This document shows, in pieces, positions 11,846 through 24,480 of a stretch of DNA of 64,000 nt. A program made the position numbers and the translations under genes. The DNA is taken from contig JAYKKT010000073.1 in assembly GCA_036023115.1 (NCBI GenBank), forward strand, positions 13,889,001 through 13,953,000, given 5' to 3'. Positions within the stretch are counted from its first letter, which is position 1. Each line of letters starts with the position of its first letter. The notes beneath the pieces are model-generated. The model was not told the origin of the DNA. It searched no databases and worked only from the letters and a program-made list of their open reading frames with translations. The DNA is from Brasenia schreberi (lineage: Eukaryota > Streptophyta > Magnoliopsida > Nymphaeales > Cabombaceae).

Positions 11846-14322
11846 CAAACAACAACAACAACTAAGCCTTTTCCCATATTAGACGGGGTCGGCTACATGG
11901 ATTCTTTGTTTCCACAGATCCCTATCGTGTGCCATGTTAGCAGTTAACTCACAATAAGCTAGATCATTCTTTATTGTTTCTTTCCAACACTTTTGTGGTC
12001 GTCCTCTACCTCTTTTAAAACTTTCCAAATTTAGTTTTTCTAACCTTCTTAAAGGTTTTTCTTTTGATCTTCTTTCCATCTTAAACGATATTCTCTCATT
12101 TTATCCTCTATTGGTGCCACTCCTAATTTGTTTCTAATAACCTCATTATGTATACGGTCTTTTCTTGTATGACCACTCATCCATCTCAACATCTTCATTT
12201 CTATCACAAACATCTTTTGTTTAACTGCCCAACACTCAGAACCATAAAACATGGCAGGCCTAATTGCTGCTCTATAATATTTACCTTTTAACTTTAATGG
12301 TATCTTCTTATCGCAAAGAATACCGGATGCTCCTCTCCATTTTAACCAACCAGCATTAATTCTATGTGTAACATCTCCATCAATTCTTCCATCACTCTCA
12401 AAAATTGACCCTAGGTATTTAAAACTTTCCTTTTGGGGGATGCAATGTGTGCCAATTTTAATTTCTATGTCCTTTGAGGTAACCAAATGATCAAACTTAC
12501 ATTCCATATAGTCTGTCTTTGTTCTACTAAGTCGGAGGCCTTTGCTTTCTAATGTTTCTTTCCATAGTTCCAATTTTCTATTAACTTTTTCCTTAGACTC
12601 CTCCACTCATACAATGTGATATGCAAATAACATACACCAAGGTACTTCATCTTGAATATGTTTTGTTAACTCATCCATCACCATTATAAATAAGTATGGA
12701 CTTAAAGTTGATCCTTGATGTAACTCAATATTAACTTCAAAGAAGTCTCTCATTCCTTCGTGAGTCCTCACACATGTTTTTGCACCATGATACATGTCTC
12801 TTATAAGGTTAATATATGTCAATAGGATACCTCTTTTTTCCAAAGTTCTCCAAAGAACCTCCCTCGGTACCCTATCATAAGCTTTTTCTAGATCAATAAA
12901 TATCATGTGAAGGTCTTTCCTTTTTGCTCTAAAATATTCCATAAGGTGTCTCAAAAGGTGAATCGCTTCAATAGTAGATCTGCCTGGCATGAATCCAAAT
13001 TGGTTCTCTGTTGTACTTGATACTTGTCTTAACCTACATTCCATAATTCTTTCCCATAATTTCATAGTATGGCTCATTAACTTGATACATCGATAATTCA
13101 CACAATTTTGAATGTCTCCCTTATTCTTATATATGGGTATAAGTGTACTTGCTCTCCATTCCTCGGGCATCTTTTGGTTTTTCCATATTTCATTAAATAG
13201 TCTTGTGAGCCCCTAGTATTTTCCAAACTTCTATAGGAATATTATCTGGTCCTACCGATTTACCACCCTTCATATGTTTAAGAGCCTCTTTGACTTCATT
13301 CTTTTAAATACGTCGATAGAAATTGTGGTTTATATACTTTTGTGACTTGGCTAAATCTCCTAAACTAATACTAACATCTTTATTTTCATTAAAAAGATTA
13401 TAAAAATAGTTTTTCCATCTATTTCTTATATCATCATTTGCCACTAGAATTTTTTCATCCTCGTCTTTTATGCATCTAACATAATTAAGATATTTAGTTT
13501 TCTTATCTCTAGCCCTAACTATCCTAAAAATATCTCTTTCACCCTCTTTTGAGTTGAGTTTTTTATATAAGTCCTCTCAAATCTTAACTTTTGCTTCACT
13601 AACGGCCTTTTTCGCTTTCTTCTTTGATTTCTTATAAGCTTCTAAAGTTTCAGTAGTTTTCTTAGCATAATGTAATTTGTAACATGCCCTCTTTGCCTTG
13701 ATTTTATTTTGTACTACTTCACTCCACCACAAAGCTTCTTTTTGTTCTGGTACACCTCCCTTAGATACACCTAACACATCTTTCTCCACTTTCCTAATAT
13801 GTGTAGCCATATTGTTCCACATATCACAGGGTGTACCAACATAATTCCAAACATCTCCTTGAAGGACTTTCTGTTTAAATATATCTTCTTTCTCGCTTTT
13901 GAGGTTCCACCATTTAGTCCGAATACTCGATGCACTCTTTTCTTCTTTGTCCATTTTTTTATTTGTAAATACATAACTAAAAGTCGTTGTTGTGTGGTTA
14001 AGCTTTATCCTAGAATTACCTTGCAATCTTTACAACACACTCTATCTTTTTTTCTACAAATAAAGTAGTCAATTTGTGTTTGTGATAAGCCACTCTTATA
14101 AGTAATTAAATGTTCATCTCGTTTTTAGAAGATTGTATTGACTATAAAGAGATCAAATGCCATAGCAAAATTTAAAATCTCCCTACCTTCCTCATTTATA
14201 TCCCCAAAACCAAAGTTTCCATGAACCCCTTTATATCCTAATGCCTCTTTACCGACATGTCCATTTAGGTCTCCTCCTAAACAAATCATCTCCCTTTGTG
14301 GAATCTTTTGAATCACCTTATC
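11846..14322 (-). mobile_element. 5'-truncated RTE LINE with 12-bp target duplication
   Basis: Runs from the (AAC)n tail at 11846 to the middle of the endonuclease (MICLGGDLNGHVGKEALG, frame 14125-14328). GATCATATCCTA occurs just outside both ends (11834-11845 and 14323-14334), a clear target-site duplication. Frames 12607-13170 (reverse transcriptase) and 12049-12606 (palm to C-terminus) are still long. The palm aspartates are lost (FAYHIV), and small deletions near 12076 and 12220 break the C-terminal domain. It is a dead copy. Confidence 0.9.
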
Positions 14323-14334
14323 GATCATATCCTA

Positions 14335-14750
14335 AAGAAAGGAATTGCAAAATAAATCATACAAGCTATCTTTCTCCAATCAAAACAACCTCAAAGCATG
14401 AGAGTCAAATGCCGATATGAAGCACACATCAACTCATCTCTGTGTGTTGTGCATGTGCGAGTTTGTGTGTATACACAGAGACATGCAGTTGTGTGCATGT
14501 GCATGCACCATGCGTTATGCAATAGTACATGTCCCCAAGTGCATTAGAGAGCCCTAAAAATCAGAGAAGGGCAATTTTTTCAAAAAGCTAACCACCTCAG
14601 TGTGCTCTCAATGCCTAGAAACATGGCATTGGCTTCTTATGTTTTTTCATGTAAATATATCTAATTTTGCAAATTGAAAAAGCTAAAGCTGGTGGCTTTT
14701 AAACTATTATCAAATGAGATATGTTTATCAAAAAAGAAAAATAAGTAAAT
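14335..14750. other. Intergenic; no gene recognised
   Basis: Contains a TG/CA-rich stretch around 14440-14520 (alternating purine-pyrimidine words such as GTGTGTGC and CATGTGCATG), otherwise nothing recognisable. Confidence 0.4.
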
Positions 14751-15440
14751 AGTAAGAGCTATGTCACACGGGTGCAGGTGTAGGATACAACAAATTTCAA
14801 AAATTTTGGGTGCGGCGACACAGCTAGGGTATATAATATTATATATTATATATAATATTCAAGCTACAACAAGTGAGACATCAATTAACATAAGTATATG
14901 ACAATAGCAAGTACACAACTTTATATTAAAGCAAAACACATAAACTGTAAACAACTACTAATTTTATCATAATACACAAATCAATCTTCACTATTTGGAC
15001 CCATTTATCCAAAAAGACCCGAGCTTCAAAATCGATACCAGATTTTGAGGCGTGGAATATCCACACAAAAGGAAGTGAAGAAGGTCCGCGTTAAGATATT
15101 TTTCTATGTTTATCGGCGGAGTTTTATGGGAGATGATGGAAGAAAAGCTGAAGGAGCATTTTGGAAACTATGATGAGGTAACTGAGGTAGTCATCATGGG
15201 AGATAAGGTCATGAGTTGACTAAGAGGCTTTGGTTTCATCGCCTTCATGGATTACTCCCTCTTTGATCGGGTTCTCCAGGATAAATACATCTTAGACGAC
15301 AGAACCTTGAGTTACAAAAAAAATTGGGTTCTTTTTTGCCATGCCGCACCGACACGGTGTTGGTGTCGGTGTCGGTGTCGCACCCGTGTCGAGGTCGACA
15401 CTCTACCTCTTAGAAGTGTCTGTGTGACTTAGAGTAAGAG
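14751..15440. mobile_element. hAT-like non-autonomous transposon carrying a host RRM fragment
   Basis: The 8-bp word AGTAAGAG occurs at 14751-14758 and 15433-15440. Directly inside are inverted ends: CTATGTCACAC from 14759 and, reversed, CTAAGTCACAC ending at 15432 (10 of 11 match). Subterminal sequence on both sides is rich in CACGGGTGC / GTGTCGGTGTCG words. This gives an element of 674 bp with 8-bp target duplications, as expected of hAT superfamily elements. No transposase is present; the middle holds an RNA-recognition-motif fragment. Confidence 0.75.
15093..15310 (+). pseudogene. Captured RRM (hnRNP-like) gene fragment
   Basis: Read on the + strand, this region gives the RNP2-like word FIGGV at 15109, then EEKLKEHFGNYDEV, EVVIMGDKV, then the RNP1 octamer-like RGFGFIAF, and finally DRVLQDKYILDDRTL. 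That order and spacing are those of one RRM from plant hnRNP A/B- or musashi-like RNA-binding proteins. A 7-base insertion after KIF shifts the frame near 15102, and a TGA interrupts the chain just before LRGFGF. It is therefore a broken fragment, and its position inside transposon ends suggests capture. The parent gene cannot be named from one RRM. Confidence 0.8.
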
Positions 15441-16585
15441 TCAAAGCTTTTGGACGTGGAGATCAATGTATCACTTTTTTATGTGAAGCGCTTTGCACTT
15501 GAGTACACAAAATCACTCCTCTACATATCTTTCAATATTTAATGGTGGTTTGGTAGAACTGTAGTTGTACCCCTTTAACCCAGAAGTCAACTGTGCAATG
15601 CAATATTTATATTGGGTTTTGTTAACATCATTTATTTTATTCATGCATTAAAAGGTAAAACGTCAAATCTTGTAGTCTTCTTGGAGTATGTTGTATAAAC
15701 CATTTGTAAATGCGTATGTATCTCAATTTGGTCATCAGGAAATTATGTGTCATCACAGTGTTAAAAGTGTCACAGATATGTACAGTGAAGGCATTTCAGT
15801 AAAAAATGTTTAATGCGCATAAAAAACCTGGAGTACACTAATGGAACAATGCTTCTATTTCAACCACATGTCCTTCCTAGGAAGTTTAGAAACCCAGGAT
15901 TGTATCAGAGCCTAATGTTCATCAAGGATGAGGCTGTTGTCATCAACGGGCTGGGAGGAGTCAATAAAAGCAAGGGCACATTGACCCAGTATTGATGTCA
16001 TCAAAAAGGTAATGACTGCCCTATTTGCTATTGACTTCTGCAGCTCTCAGTGATGAATTAATAATTAATAATTTTAAAAGTACAAAAAGTAAATTTCATC
16101 CAAATTCATTGTATTATTGAAGGCTTTCCAATAGTGTTGGACGGTAAAGTGATTCTCCAACTAGATGTGAAGCTTGTTGTTTCTATCAAAAGTATGGAAA
16201 CTTCAGTTTGGTACATTCTATCCATTTTGAACAAGTTAATAAAAAGCTGCTTTAGCAGGATTACACCTCAATTTATGAGATTTGACGAAGCCTTGGTAGG
16301 CCCTAGGAGACAGTAATCCTAAATGCACATTTTTTAGTGCGTTTGATTGCATATTTTGCTGCATTTACACTGGAACAGTTGGAGGCCGTATGAATGCTTG
16401 CTGCAAAGAGATACAGATAATTTTCTCACTTGTTTCTCTATTTTTTTTTATTTGAAGAAGTGATTTTCCATTAATCATAAGGGTAGACATGAAAAAGCGA
16501 GACAAGTAATTCAGCTTATTCCAATTCTGGATGCCACAACTTACCTGTTAAATTAAATGCAAAGATTGTAAAGCATGAACAGACT
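15441..16585. other. Intergenic; no gene recognised
   Basis: Short open frames (for example 15813-15995 and 16134-16316) without recognisable motifs or splice partners. Confidence 0.4.
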
Positions 16586-16586
16586 T

Positions 16587-16630
16587 ACAACAACAACAAA
16601 GCCTTTTCCCATACTAGATGGGGTCGGCTA
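16587..16630 (-). mobile_element. Micro-insertion of the LINE 3' end (~45 bp)
   Basis: An (AAC)n tail followed by the family 3' end up to GGGGTCGGCTA, after which similarity stops. Only the last ~45 bp of the element are present, as expected from very early arrest of reverse transcription. I could not settle a target duplication here. Confidence 0.75.
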
Positions 16631-17634
16631 GTATACAGTCTACTGTCGTTAAATAAAACATAAATAGAAAAGGTTTGTACTCCTCTACAGCAGTCAACAT
16701 CATAAATTTTGCCTCAAACACCTAGTTCTTTATTTTTCTCTTTTATATCAAACCTCTCCTTGTCCATCTTGTATAGGTACCTGATATTAGTTCTAGCCGA
16801 TTAATAGACTTGGATTGCTAATGGGTCAATAATAAATGTGATGATACAATTGTTCTACACTTTCATTTCTGGCAAGATGATTTTTTTTGCAGTTTATCTA
16901 GATATGAATTTAATTTCAGTTTGCCAAATTCCATGTCAAACTTATGATCGATTAGAAGGAAGACTGAGGCTGATCATAGAAGAGGAGACCTCCATTATAC
17001 TGATTTTTTCGATCTGAAGACTGAAAATTTGGAAGGATCAACTTGTGGTGCCACAATTTTGGATAGTTTGTGTTCCACATTGTCCATTACATCATGCGTC
17101 TAGTTTTGGGTCATGTGATGTTTAGTCTACAGAAGTACCATAGACTTAAAGTTATCATATCAAATCAAGTCAATTGCTGTAAGTTTTGTAAAGTTGCTAA
17201 GGGTCATAACCTCCCTTTTCCAATTAGAGAAGTTGAATCATTTAGGCCTTCTAATTTAGTACGTTGACATGTTTAGGGGAATTTTGTGAAAGATTAGGTC
17301 CTTCCTCCCTTTTCCAAAGTTGCTAAAGCTCATGTATATAAGATTTTGTTTAACTAAGTTTAGAATGATCCATTTATCAGCACACAAGCTTTTCATCAAG
17401 TGGTTTTTAAAATGATGATTTCATCAATTATCAAGTTTCCATGCATTGTGGACCGTTCAATTTTGAGTTGGACAAATGTACTGCCCTTATAGAACAAGTT
17501 CATGGATTAGATCATTGCAATATGATCATGTAAATTTCAGATTATTAACATCCATCTTGGACTTTAGCTCTCTTTCATCCTCACATGTGATTAAACACAT
17601 AATTTAATCTCCAAAACGGTAAACAGAGAACTAC
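16631..17634. other. No confident feature; could hold further WAHD gene exons
   Basis: Downstream, in the - strand sense, of the WAHD-domain exons. I looked for more exons and found no convincing continuation. Confidence 0.3.
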
Positions 17635-17787
17635 CAAATTTCATCTTTGGCCGCTTTACATGATCATGTTCCAAGTCCACTTCAGAGAAGAAGCGAAAAA
17701 GCGCCAGTGTACCATCTAATGCACTCCTACAAAAGACCAAAAGTTAAACTGAGACACACACACACAGAGATAGATAGATAGATAGAT

Positions 17788-17852
<65 letters not shown>

Positions 17853-18523
17853 AAGAGAGAGAGAGAGAGAGAGAAATAATAAAATATAAGAAGCATACTC
17901 TGCTCAAGCCTCCATTTACAAAAACTGAAGAAAATGGCAACTTTGCTGCAGAATCCCCATCCCCGAACCCAAACAAAGGCTTAAAGTAGGAGTCTTCAGC
18001 AGAGATCAAGGGATATTTTGGCAATGATCTAACAGTAATCGACTGCTTCCTCTCCGCTATCCCCTCAATTTTGGCCTACGAAGTATCCGTCGAAGAAGAA
18101 AAGTAACAACAACAAATTGAATAAGGAAACAATTTGACTTTTATTTCATCAGTCCAAACAAAAATGCTGTGAGATTTGACATGGGGAAAGAGAAAGGACA
18201 CCTTTGCGTTGCGGATTCTGGTTTGGATGTCCCTTAATTTCTGGCTCTCCTCCGCTGCCTATGGAGAGAAAAACCAATAGATAAAGAACAGGAAGAATTA
18301 GAAGAATATTAAATGAGAGAAGAGGAAATGAAATCGTGGCAGTAACGAACAACAAAAGAAACGTTACTCGAAGAGAAATGGTGTCAAAGATGTTGTCAGC
18401 AGCATCTTGGAGATGGAGAAGGGATTGACGAAGCAAAGCGTAGTCAGCAGAAGAGCCTCCATCACGGTGGTGCTGGCTTCCATCCTCCGATACACGAAGC
18501 TTGTGCTTGGCGGGTAAGACTTT
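17635..18523 (-). pseudogene. WASH1-like (WAHD domain) gene, four exons, probably broken
   Basis: Four - strand segments with splice signals form one protein. Segment A (18368-18523) gives SADYALLRQSLLHLQDAADN then IFDTISLR before GTAACG. B (18202-18258, 19 codons, AG and GT edges) gives AAEESQKLRDIQTRIRNAK. C (17899-18075, 59 codons) gives AKIEGIAERKQSITVRSLPK then YPLISAEDSYFKP. D (about 17635-17726) gives SALDGTLALFRFFSEV. The pattern of a helix with LQ..A..IF..IS, a helix with L..I..R...A.AKI, then K.SI.V.S..KYP matches the N-terminal domain of WASH1, the Arp2/3 activator of the endosomal WASH complex. C ends on a whole codon, but D needs two carried bases to keep frame, so about 2 bp appear to be lost. 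Segment A has no ATG in frame and a stop just upstream. Identity rests on motif reading only. The gene may be a decayed copy or lack an unseen first exon. Confidence 0.55.
17755..17877. repeat. Compound (CA)n(GATA)n(GA)n microsatellite
   Basis: Consecutive CA, GATA and long GA runs, lying in the intron between the third and fourth WAHD exons. Repetitive serine/leucine frames across it are artefacts. Confidence 0.95.
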
Positions 18524-18559
18524 CTAAAGGCGAAGTTCCAAACTTTGGTGCGTGTCATT

Positions 18560-20740
18560 AAAAAGCGACGACAAGGGACGGTTCAACGTCGTAGCTATCG
18601 TACGAAACCTGTACGGATGAAACATGGGTACGGACTAACCATCGTATCCAATTTTTGTTGAACAGCCTACCGTAAAACAAAACCAAAAAACCCCACGTAC
18701 CAAAAACACCAAACGCCTTTTCGCACACCAAAGGAAGTGGACGTGTCCAGTTCCTCCGAAACCCTTATGATGAGAGAGGCTGACCGTTTGGGACTGTCAT
18801 GTCACCTGGGGGAGGGGCTCACAAAAGAGGGAGACAGGGCGAGAACTGAAAGGCTGAACCGAGGGTTCGAACCAGAACCAAACCATCGGTTTCGGTTTTG
18901 GTTTTGAGCTGATTCTTGTACATCTTGAACTATAATCCAACCGAAAGGTCTCAGATTTTGGTTTTCGATGATTTTTGGATCAGTTCTGTTTCAAACCGGT
19001 CAAATCTAGTTGCACGATTTTTTTTGCTCCATCTTTTAGATATACCATTAAAGAAAAATCACATTTTATTGTTTCTCAAAATTATTCTTAAGTATTACAC
19101 TAGCTTTTTTTGAGCATTTACCGACTAACTTTTCACACCTTTTCACTCCCCTCTTTCACAAATGTCCAAATAATGACTTGTATTTTCACCTTTTATTTTG
19201 TTGATGTCACCAACTTTTTATGATCACTTCAGATGTCTTCTTAACTACCAACTTCAGGAGTTACATGTTTGTTCTCTCAAATGATTCTTTTGTTTGATTT
19301 ACCATCTCGATTGTAAAGCTTCAATTTTTTCTTGTTTGTTGTCTTTCTCTTTCTCCTTATAGCATTGTGTTTGGCAGAACCAAATAAAAAATGTGTAAAT
19401 ACTCCCAGTATCAGTAAGAGGACACAAGTAGAATTGCAAGCACAAATTTCGGTCCTAAAGGAAGAACCCGGATATATACACATGCGATTTCTTCAAGCTT
19501 TTGTGAAATTTTGAGAACAAGAGGTGGGTTGTCTGGAATTTATTTATAATCTTCCAACTCCAACGAGTTGGGGTCAATTGTCGCATCGGACTAGGGCCGA
19601 TTCTGGTGTCCGTTTAGAACCACCGGTTTCAGAATCGAAAAAATATTAAAAGTCCTGCATTTTAACAACAAAAATTAACAGATTATGGAATTCTGGCCAT
19701 TTCAAATTGCCAGATCTGTTTCCGGTTCTACAAAAGCTGGAACCGAAACTGAACCGGGTCCTCCCCAGTTCTGGGGGTTTCAGTTCCAAATGGGTCCAGG
19801 CCCGGTTCGGTTTTGATTGGAACCACCGGGCTGGTTCAGAACCAGCCATGTCTAGGCTTAGGTATGTAATACTTGGGCCAATCAAGATGGGTTTAACTTG
19901 GTTTTGGACCTTACTGGGTAAGAATCTGGAAATATTAAGGTATAAACAGGTTGGCTAGAGATGGGTAATTTAGGGTTCGACTAGGTAGGACCTGGTTGGG
20001 TATGGTTTAGATTCTCGACGGGTTATGTTAGTGGATGGGTATTATTAGGTTTAGCTGCTGTATGATATAATATTTGATGTGGATGTGTTCAATTAAGATT
20101 TATTTACGTGTAGGTCAGGCTTTGGGATTGAGATCATGGAACCTCATCCAAGTAAGCAACAAAGGTTGAAAGAGTTTGGCCTTGTTACGTACAGGAGTAT
20201 GTTCTCAGGTAACCGGTGGTCAGTGGTCACTCGAAATTTGAAAAATTCTTCGGTAATATAATGAAAAATATAAGTATTTTATGGACATGAAATACACTGT
20301 GTCTCGCCCAAAATACAAGTACGCCTCACCCTAAAAAAAATCATGGATCCACCACTGCCAATGGTGGTGGTAAAGACTCAGTCAATCTAAGTTAAGCTTT
20401 AGATTTTCTGATGGGTCTTTAGGACCTTCAGGAATCGGTTTAGGAGTTGTGATGTGCAGGGATTAATCGGTTTTAACGGTGTGTATAAGGACTGCAGTTA
20501 GTAAGTAGGTCGGCTGTGATGGGATTGTATTACAGTAAATCGAAGAAAAAGGGTTGGGCAGTTCAAGAGCTATAAGTTTCTATTAGGCCTGAAGGGGTTT
20601 TAGGTTCTAAGTACCTCATCCGTTATAAATGGCCAATGGGTAGAATGATCTGCAGAAAAGGCATGTTTACATAAATTTTGGTGTAAGATGTTTGTGGGGA
20701 AAGATGAGAGCTGAAGTTGAATTGTGTAGCGACTCATAGA
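18560..20740. other. Intergenic with GGTT/AACC-rich blocks
   Basis: Two patches (about 18850-19000 and 19580-19860) are dense in inverted GGTTC/GAACC words, as in many plant non-autonomous DNA transposons. I could not find matching ends or target duplications, so no element is delimited. The remainder shows nothing recognisable. Confidence 0.4.
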
Positions 20741-22290
20741 GTTCGACCAACTTGGATATAGTGCCCGTCCATGCGACGTGAGCGAATCTTGTCAACCGTT
20801 GATAATTCAACGGCAACATAACTCACAAGATCAAATAACAAATCTAAGATCATTTATTTATATACAATTAAGTCCAACAAATAGTGGTACAACGAAAAAA
20901 AGTCAAGTCTATAAATAACCTATCAAATTCTACCATAACATAGCGAAATAAGAGGATCATACCATCAAGTGTTCCAACCAACTCAATGTTTATGCAGACT
21001 AGGGAGACTAGGCCCTATGATATTAAATGGAAATATGAGCACCACAACGGTACTCGTAGATGATTTTGATCTCTCTACAATTATAATATACTAAAGACAT
21101 TCAAAATTTTAAATCATACAACATGATAAAAAATCTATATCATATTTAAAAGTAGTATCATCATTTCAAACATGCATGCATTACCAAGCACACAACACTA
21201 ATGTAAATTTAATGTCGATCTCAAAAGCTTTGCTTGACATAGGCATCCTACCATGCTCTTGGTGTGTTTGGTCCAAGGACCTTGACAACTAAGTCACTAA
21301 GCCATCAAGTCTAATAAAGTCTATGGGACAAAGTATATGAATACCATACTAGTAGAGTCATACCTTCACCAATTAATATCAACAATATCCACACACACAA
21401 TGATCTAGGGCTACCTCCCACATCTACGAGATCTACCTAGTACTACCTCCCAAGCTTCATATCTCCATATCCATATCATATGTTTAATTTTAATATCCAA
21501 ACTACACATCCATATCTATTATCAAATATGTTTTTACTATAAATAAACTCTCTATTCTCATTGACTAGTTTCACATGTCTCCAACCTAGGCATGTCATAC
21601 CACTCGACATAAGTTGTCTACTGCAACTACAAGTGAAATTAGTGTAACTAACAAAGTAGTCAATACAACTACAAGCTAGTATTACCCGGTACGGGCATCT
21701 ACGATCCATCAACGTTCCGTATCACCATGGAAAATAGAACCATACCTGATAATATTTTACTCATCTACAATAACAATCAACGAGGTAACACTAACTAATA
21801 CTTTCATCTACAATCCAATAACATTCCATACAATCATGGAAGGCAGATCAATACCCATTAGTGATTTACTCACATGCAAGCACACTCATAGAATGCATCC
21901 ATGTACAAAATAAAATAATTTTTATTTAATAAATCAACACGTATAATCTCATTCATTATCTTAAAGCAATTTAAAACTACCTCTAGCATGCAACTGAAAA
22001 GGAAACACATCCACATACCTAAAATGTTATACGGATCCAAATATTATAATATAAATCCCTCATAATCACCTTGATCTAGTCCCAAAATCATCATAAAAGC
22101 ATAATATTGATATTCCATATTCAATTTTTGATCTAACAGTTCAAACTACATTAAATTCGGACTTCAAACACCCCCAAAACCCAATCTAGAACCTTTAAAT
22201 CCTATTTACATTTGCTTAAGAGATCTAAATCTACTCTATTTATTGAAACTGGATTCATATGTATGTTGGAGACCCGATCTAGACCCGAAA
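20741..22290. repeat. Unclassified repeat-like region with internal imperfect repeats
   Basis: Words recur in diverged form, for example CATCTACGATCCATCAACG near 21690 and CATCTACAATCCAATAACA near 21805, each followed by a CATGGAA word. The composition resembles non-coding parts of plant LTR elements, but no primer-binding site or LTR edge was found. Confidence 0.35.
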
Positions 22291-22296
22291 CCATGT

Positions 22297-22725
22297 CTAT
22301 ACAAAGACACTTGGTTCTGTGTCTGGGTTAGTGTCGTCATTACTTGACATGATACAATGAGTCCCGACATGATGCGTAATGTTGGTCCACCCATTGGATG
22401 CTGTTTTGATCGCCAAAAACGGCACTTTTTGACAAGTTCTTTTCAAGTTGCCACCACCCAACGGTTTGCCACTAGTTGACGGATTGTTGGATCCCAACAA
22501 TACTTGCTCACCGCTAGTGATTTTGCAAGAAAAATGAAGGAAAAGAGCACCTTTTTCAATATCTTGCCAGAAGCTGATAGGTTTCTGCGCTATGAGAGCC
22601 ACAAAACGATCACAAGGGTTGTCTCCCACCTTTACACCTTTTCTCCCCTTAAAAACACAAGTTAGAGTTGGTTTAATAGCCAGAAAATCCAAAAAACACG
22701 TAAGAGACATCTGAAAATAAGGCAA
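22297..22725 (-). CDS. Unrecognised 142-codon open frame, doubtful
   Basis: Open frame starting MPYFQMSLTCF and ending DTEPSVFV, with no motif I recognise. It is slightly less AT-rich than its surroundings and ends about 180 bp before an old LINE. A second frame overlaps its start on the same strand (22662-22913). It could be chance or a remnant of an unidentified transposon. Confidence 0.2.
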   Translation of the reverse strand: MPYFQMSLTCFLDFLAIKPTLTCVFKGRKGVKVGDNPCDRFVALIAQKPISFWQDIEKGALFLHFSCKITSGEQVLLGSNNPSTSGKPLGGGNLKRTCQKVPFLAIKTASNGWTNITHHVGTHCIMSSNDDTNPDTEPSVFV

Positions 22726-22901
22726 AAACCTATGTTTTTCGATGTATTTTTGAGCTCTCTCTTGCTTCCCTTAGCCGCGGCTGCCACAGTCTGTAGGTTC
22801 TGTAGAATCGGATCAAGTTCAATCGTACCCGACCCGATAAAGATTTCACAAATTGCAATTGAGATGACTGATTGATGTTGCAACCAATGGACATGTAAGT
22901 G

Positions 22902-24397
22902 CAACAACAACAATAACTAAGCCTTTTCACATACTAGATGGGGTCGGCTACATGAATTCTTTGTTTCCATCGAGCTCTATCACGTGCTATGTTGGCAGTT
23001 AACTCAACATGAACTAGATCATTCTTTAGTGTTTTTTCAACACTTTTGTGGTCTTTCTTTTTCTCTTTTAACATTTTCACAATTTAGTTTTTCATACTTC
23101 TTACTAGAGCTTCCTTTAGTCATCTTTCTAAACGTCAAAACCATATTAAACAATTTTCTCTCATTTTATCTTCTATTTGTGTTACTCCCAATTTGTTTCT
23201 AATAACCTCATTATATATATAGTCTTTTCTTGTGTAGCCACTCATTCATCTCAACATCTTCATTTTTTATACAAACATTTTTTTGTACATGTTGATGATT
23301 AACTACCCAACACTCAGAACCATAAAACATAACAAGTCTAATTATTACTCTGCAGCATTTAACTTTAATATTATCTTCTTGTCACATAAAATACCTCATG
23401 TCCCTCTCTATTTTAACCAACCTTCATTTTCTATGTATAACATCTCCATCAATTTTTTTATCACTTTGAAAAATTGAACCTAGGTATTTAAAACTTTTTT
23501 TGTGAGGCATGTAATGTGTGTCAATCTTAATTTTTATATCCTTTGAAGTAATGAAATGATCAAATTTATATTTCATATATTTTGTCTTTGTTCTACTAAG
23601 TAAGAAGCCTTTACTTTTTAATGTTTCTCTCAATAGTTCTAATTTCCTGTTAACTTTTTCCTTAGACCCCATCCACTAACATAATATCATTAGTAAATAG
23701 CATACACGAAGGTATTTCATCTTGAATATATTTTGTTAACTCATCAAGGACTAATATAAATAAATATGGACTTAAAGTTGATTGCTGATCTAACTTAATA
23801 TTAACTTCAAAGAAATTTGTCATTTTTCATGAGTTCTCAAACATGTATTTGTACTATCATAAATGTCTCTTATTATATTTATATATATATATATATCAAT
23901 TGTATAACTCTCTTTTTCAAGGTTCTCCAAAGAACATTTCTTCGTACCCTATCGTAAGGCTTTTCTAAATCAATAAATACTATATGAAAGTTCTTTTTTT
24001 TTCTAAACTATTCTATAAGATGTCTCAATAGGTGAATTGCTCTAATGGTAGATCTGCTTGGCATGAATCTAAATTGGTTTTATTTTGTACTCAATATTTA
24101 TCTCAACCTACATTTAATAATTCTTTCTTATAATTTCACAATATGACTCATTAACTTGATACCCCGATAATTCATACAATTCTAAATATCTTCCTTGTTC
24201 TTGTATATGGGTATAAAGGTACTCACTCTCCATTTTTCATGCATGTTTTTGTTTCTTCATATTTCATTAAATAGTTGTATAGGATTTACTAACTTTTTAT
24301 AGGAATATTATCTGGTCAAATATATTTATCAAACTTCATATGTTTAAGAGCTTATTTGACTTTATTATTTTGAACACATCAGTAGAAATTACGGTGT
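22902..24397 (-). mobile_element. Old, decayed RTE LINE, 5'-truncated
   Basis: Starts with the (AAC)n tail and the family 3' end, and continues through the C-terminal, palm (frame 23424-23672: SRTKTKYMKYKFDHF, KYLGSIFQS) and fingers regions. Substitutions are roughly as dense as in the copy at 1-1975, so it is much older than the 34-49 kb copies. A short AT microsatellite lies inside at about 23877-23896. Similarity ends near 24397. Confidence 0.85.
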
Positions 24398-24480
24398 GAT
24401 AACTTTTTAATATTATGAACATCTTTTTTCTTTAAGTTTCTTCTATCTTCTTCTCTAATCAATAGTGTATATATTGTTTT

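Noticed and set aside
16587..16630. Target duplication for the micro-insertion at 16587
   Set aside because: The best flanking match (ACAGACT versus ACAGTCT) is too short and imperfect to claim.
17716..18024. 102-codon Ser/Leu-rich open frame as a membrane protein
   Set aside because: Most of it is the GA/GATA microsatellite read in frame. The true signal is the WAHD exon at 17899-18075, which happens to be in the same frame.
19580..19860. GGTT/AACC-rich block as a delimited transposon
   Set aside because: Possible CTAG-type ends were tried, but neither the inverted ends nor flanking duplications matched.
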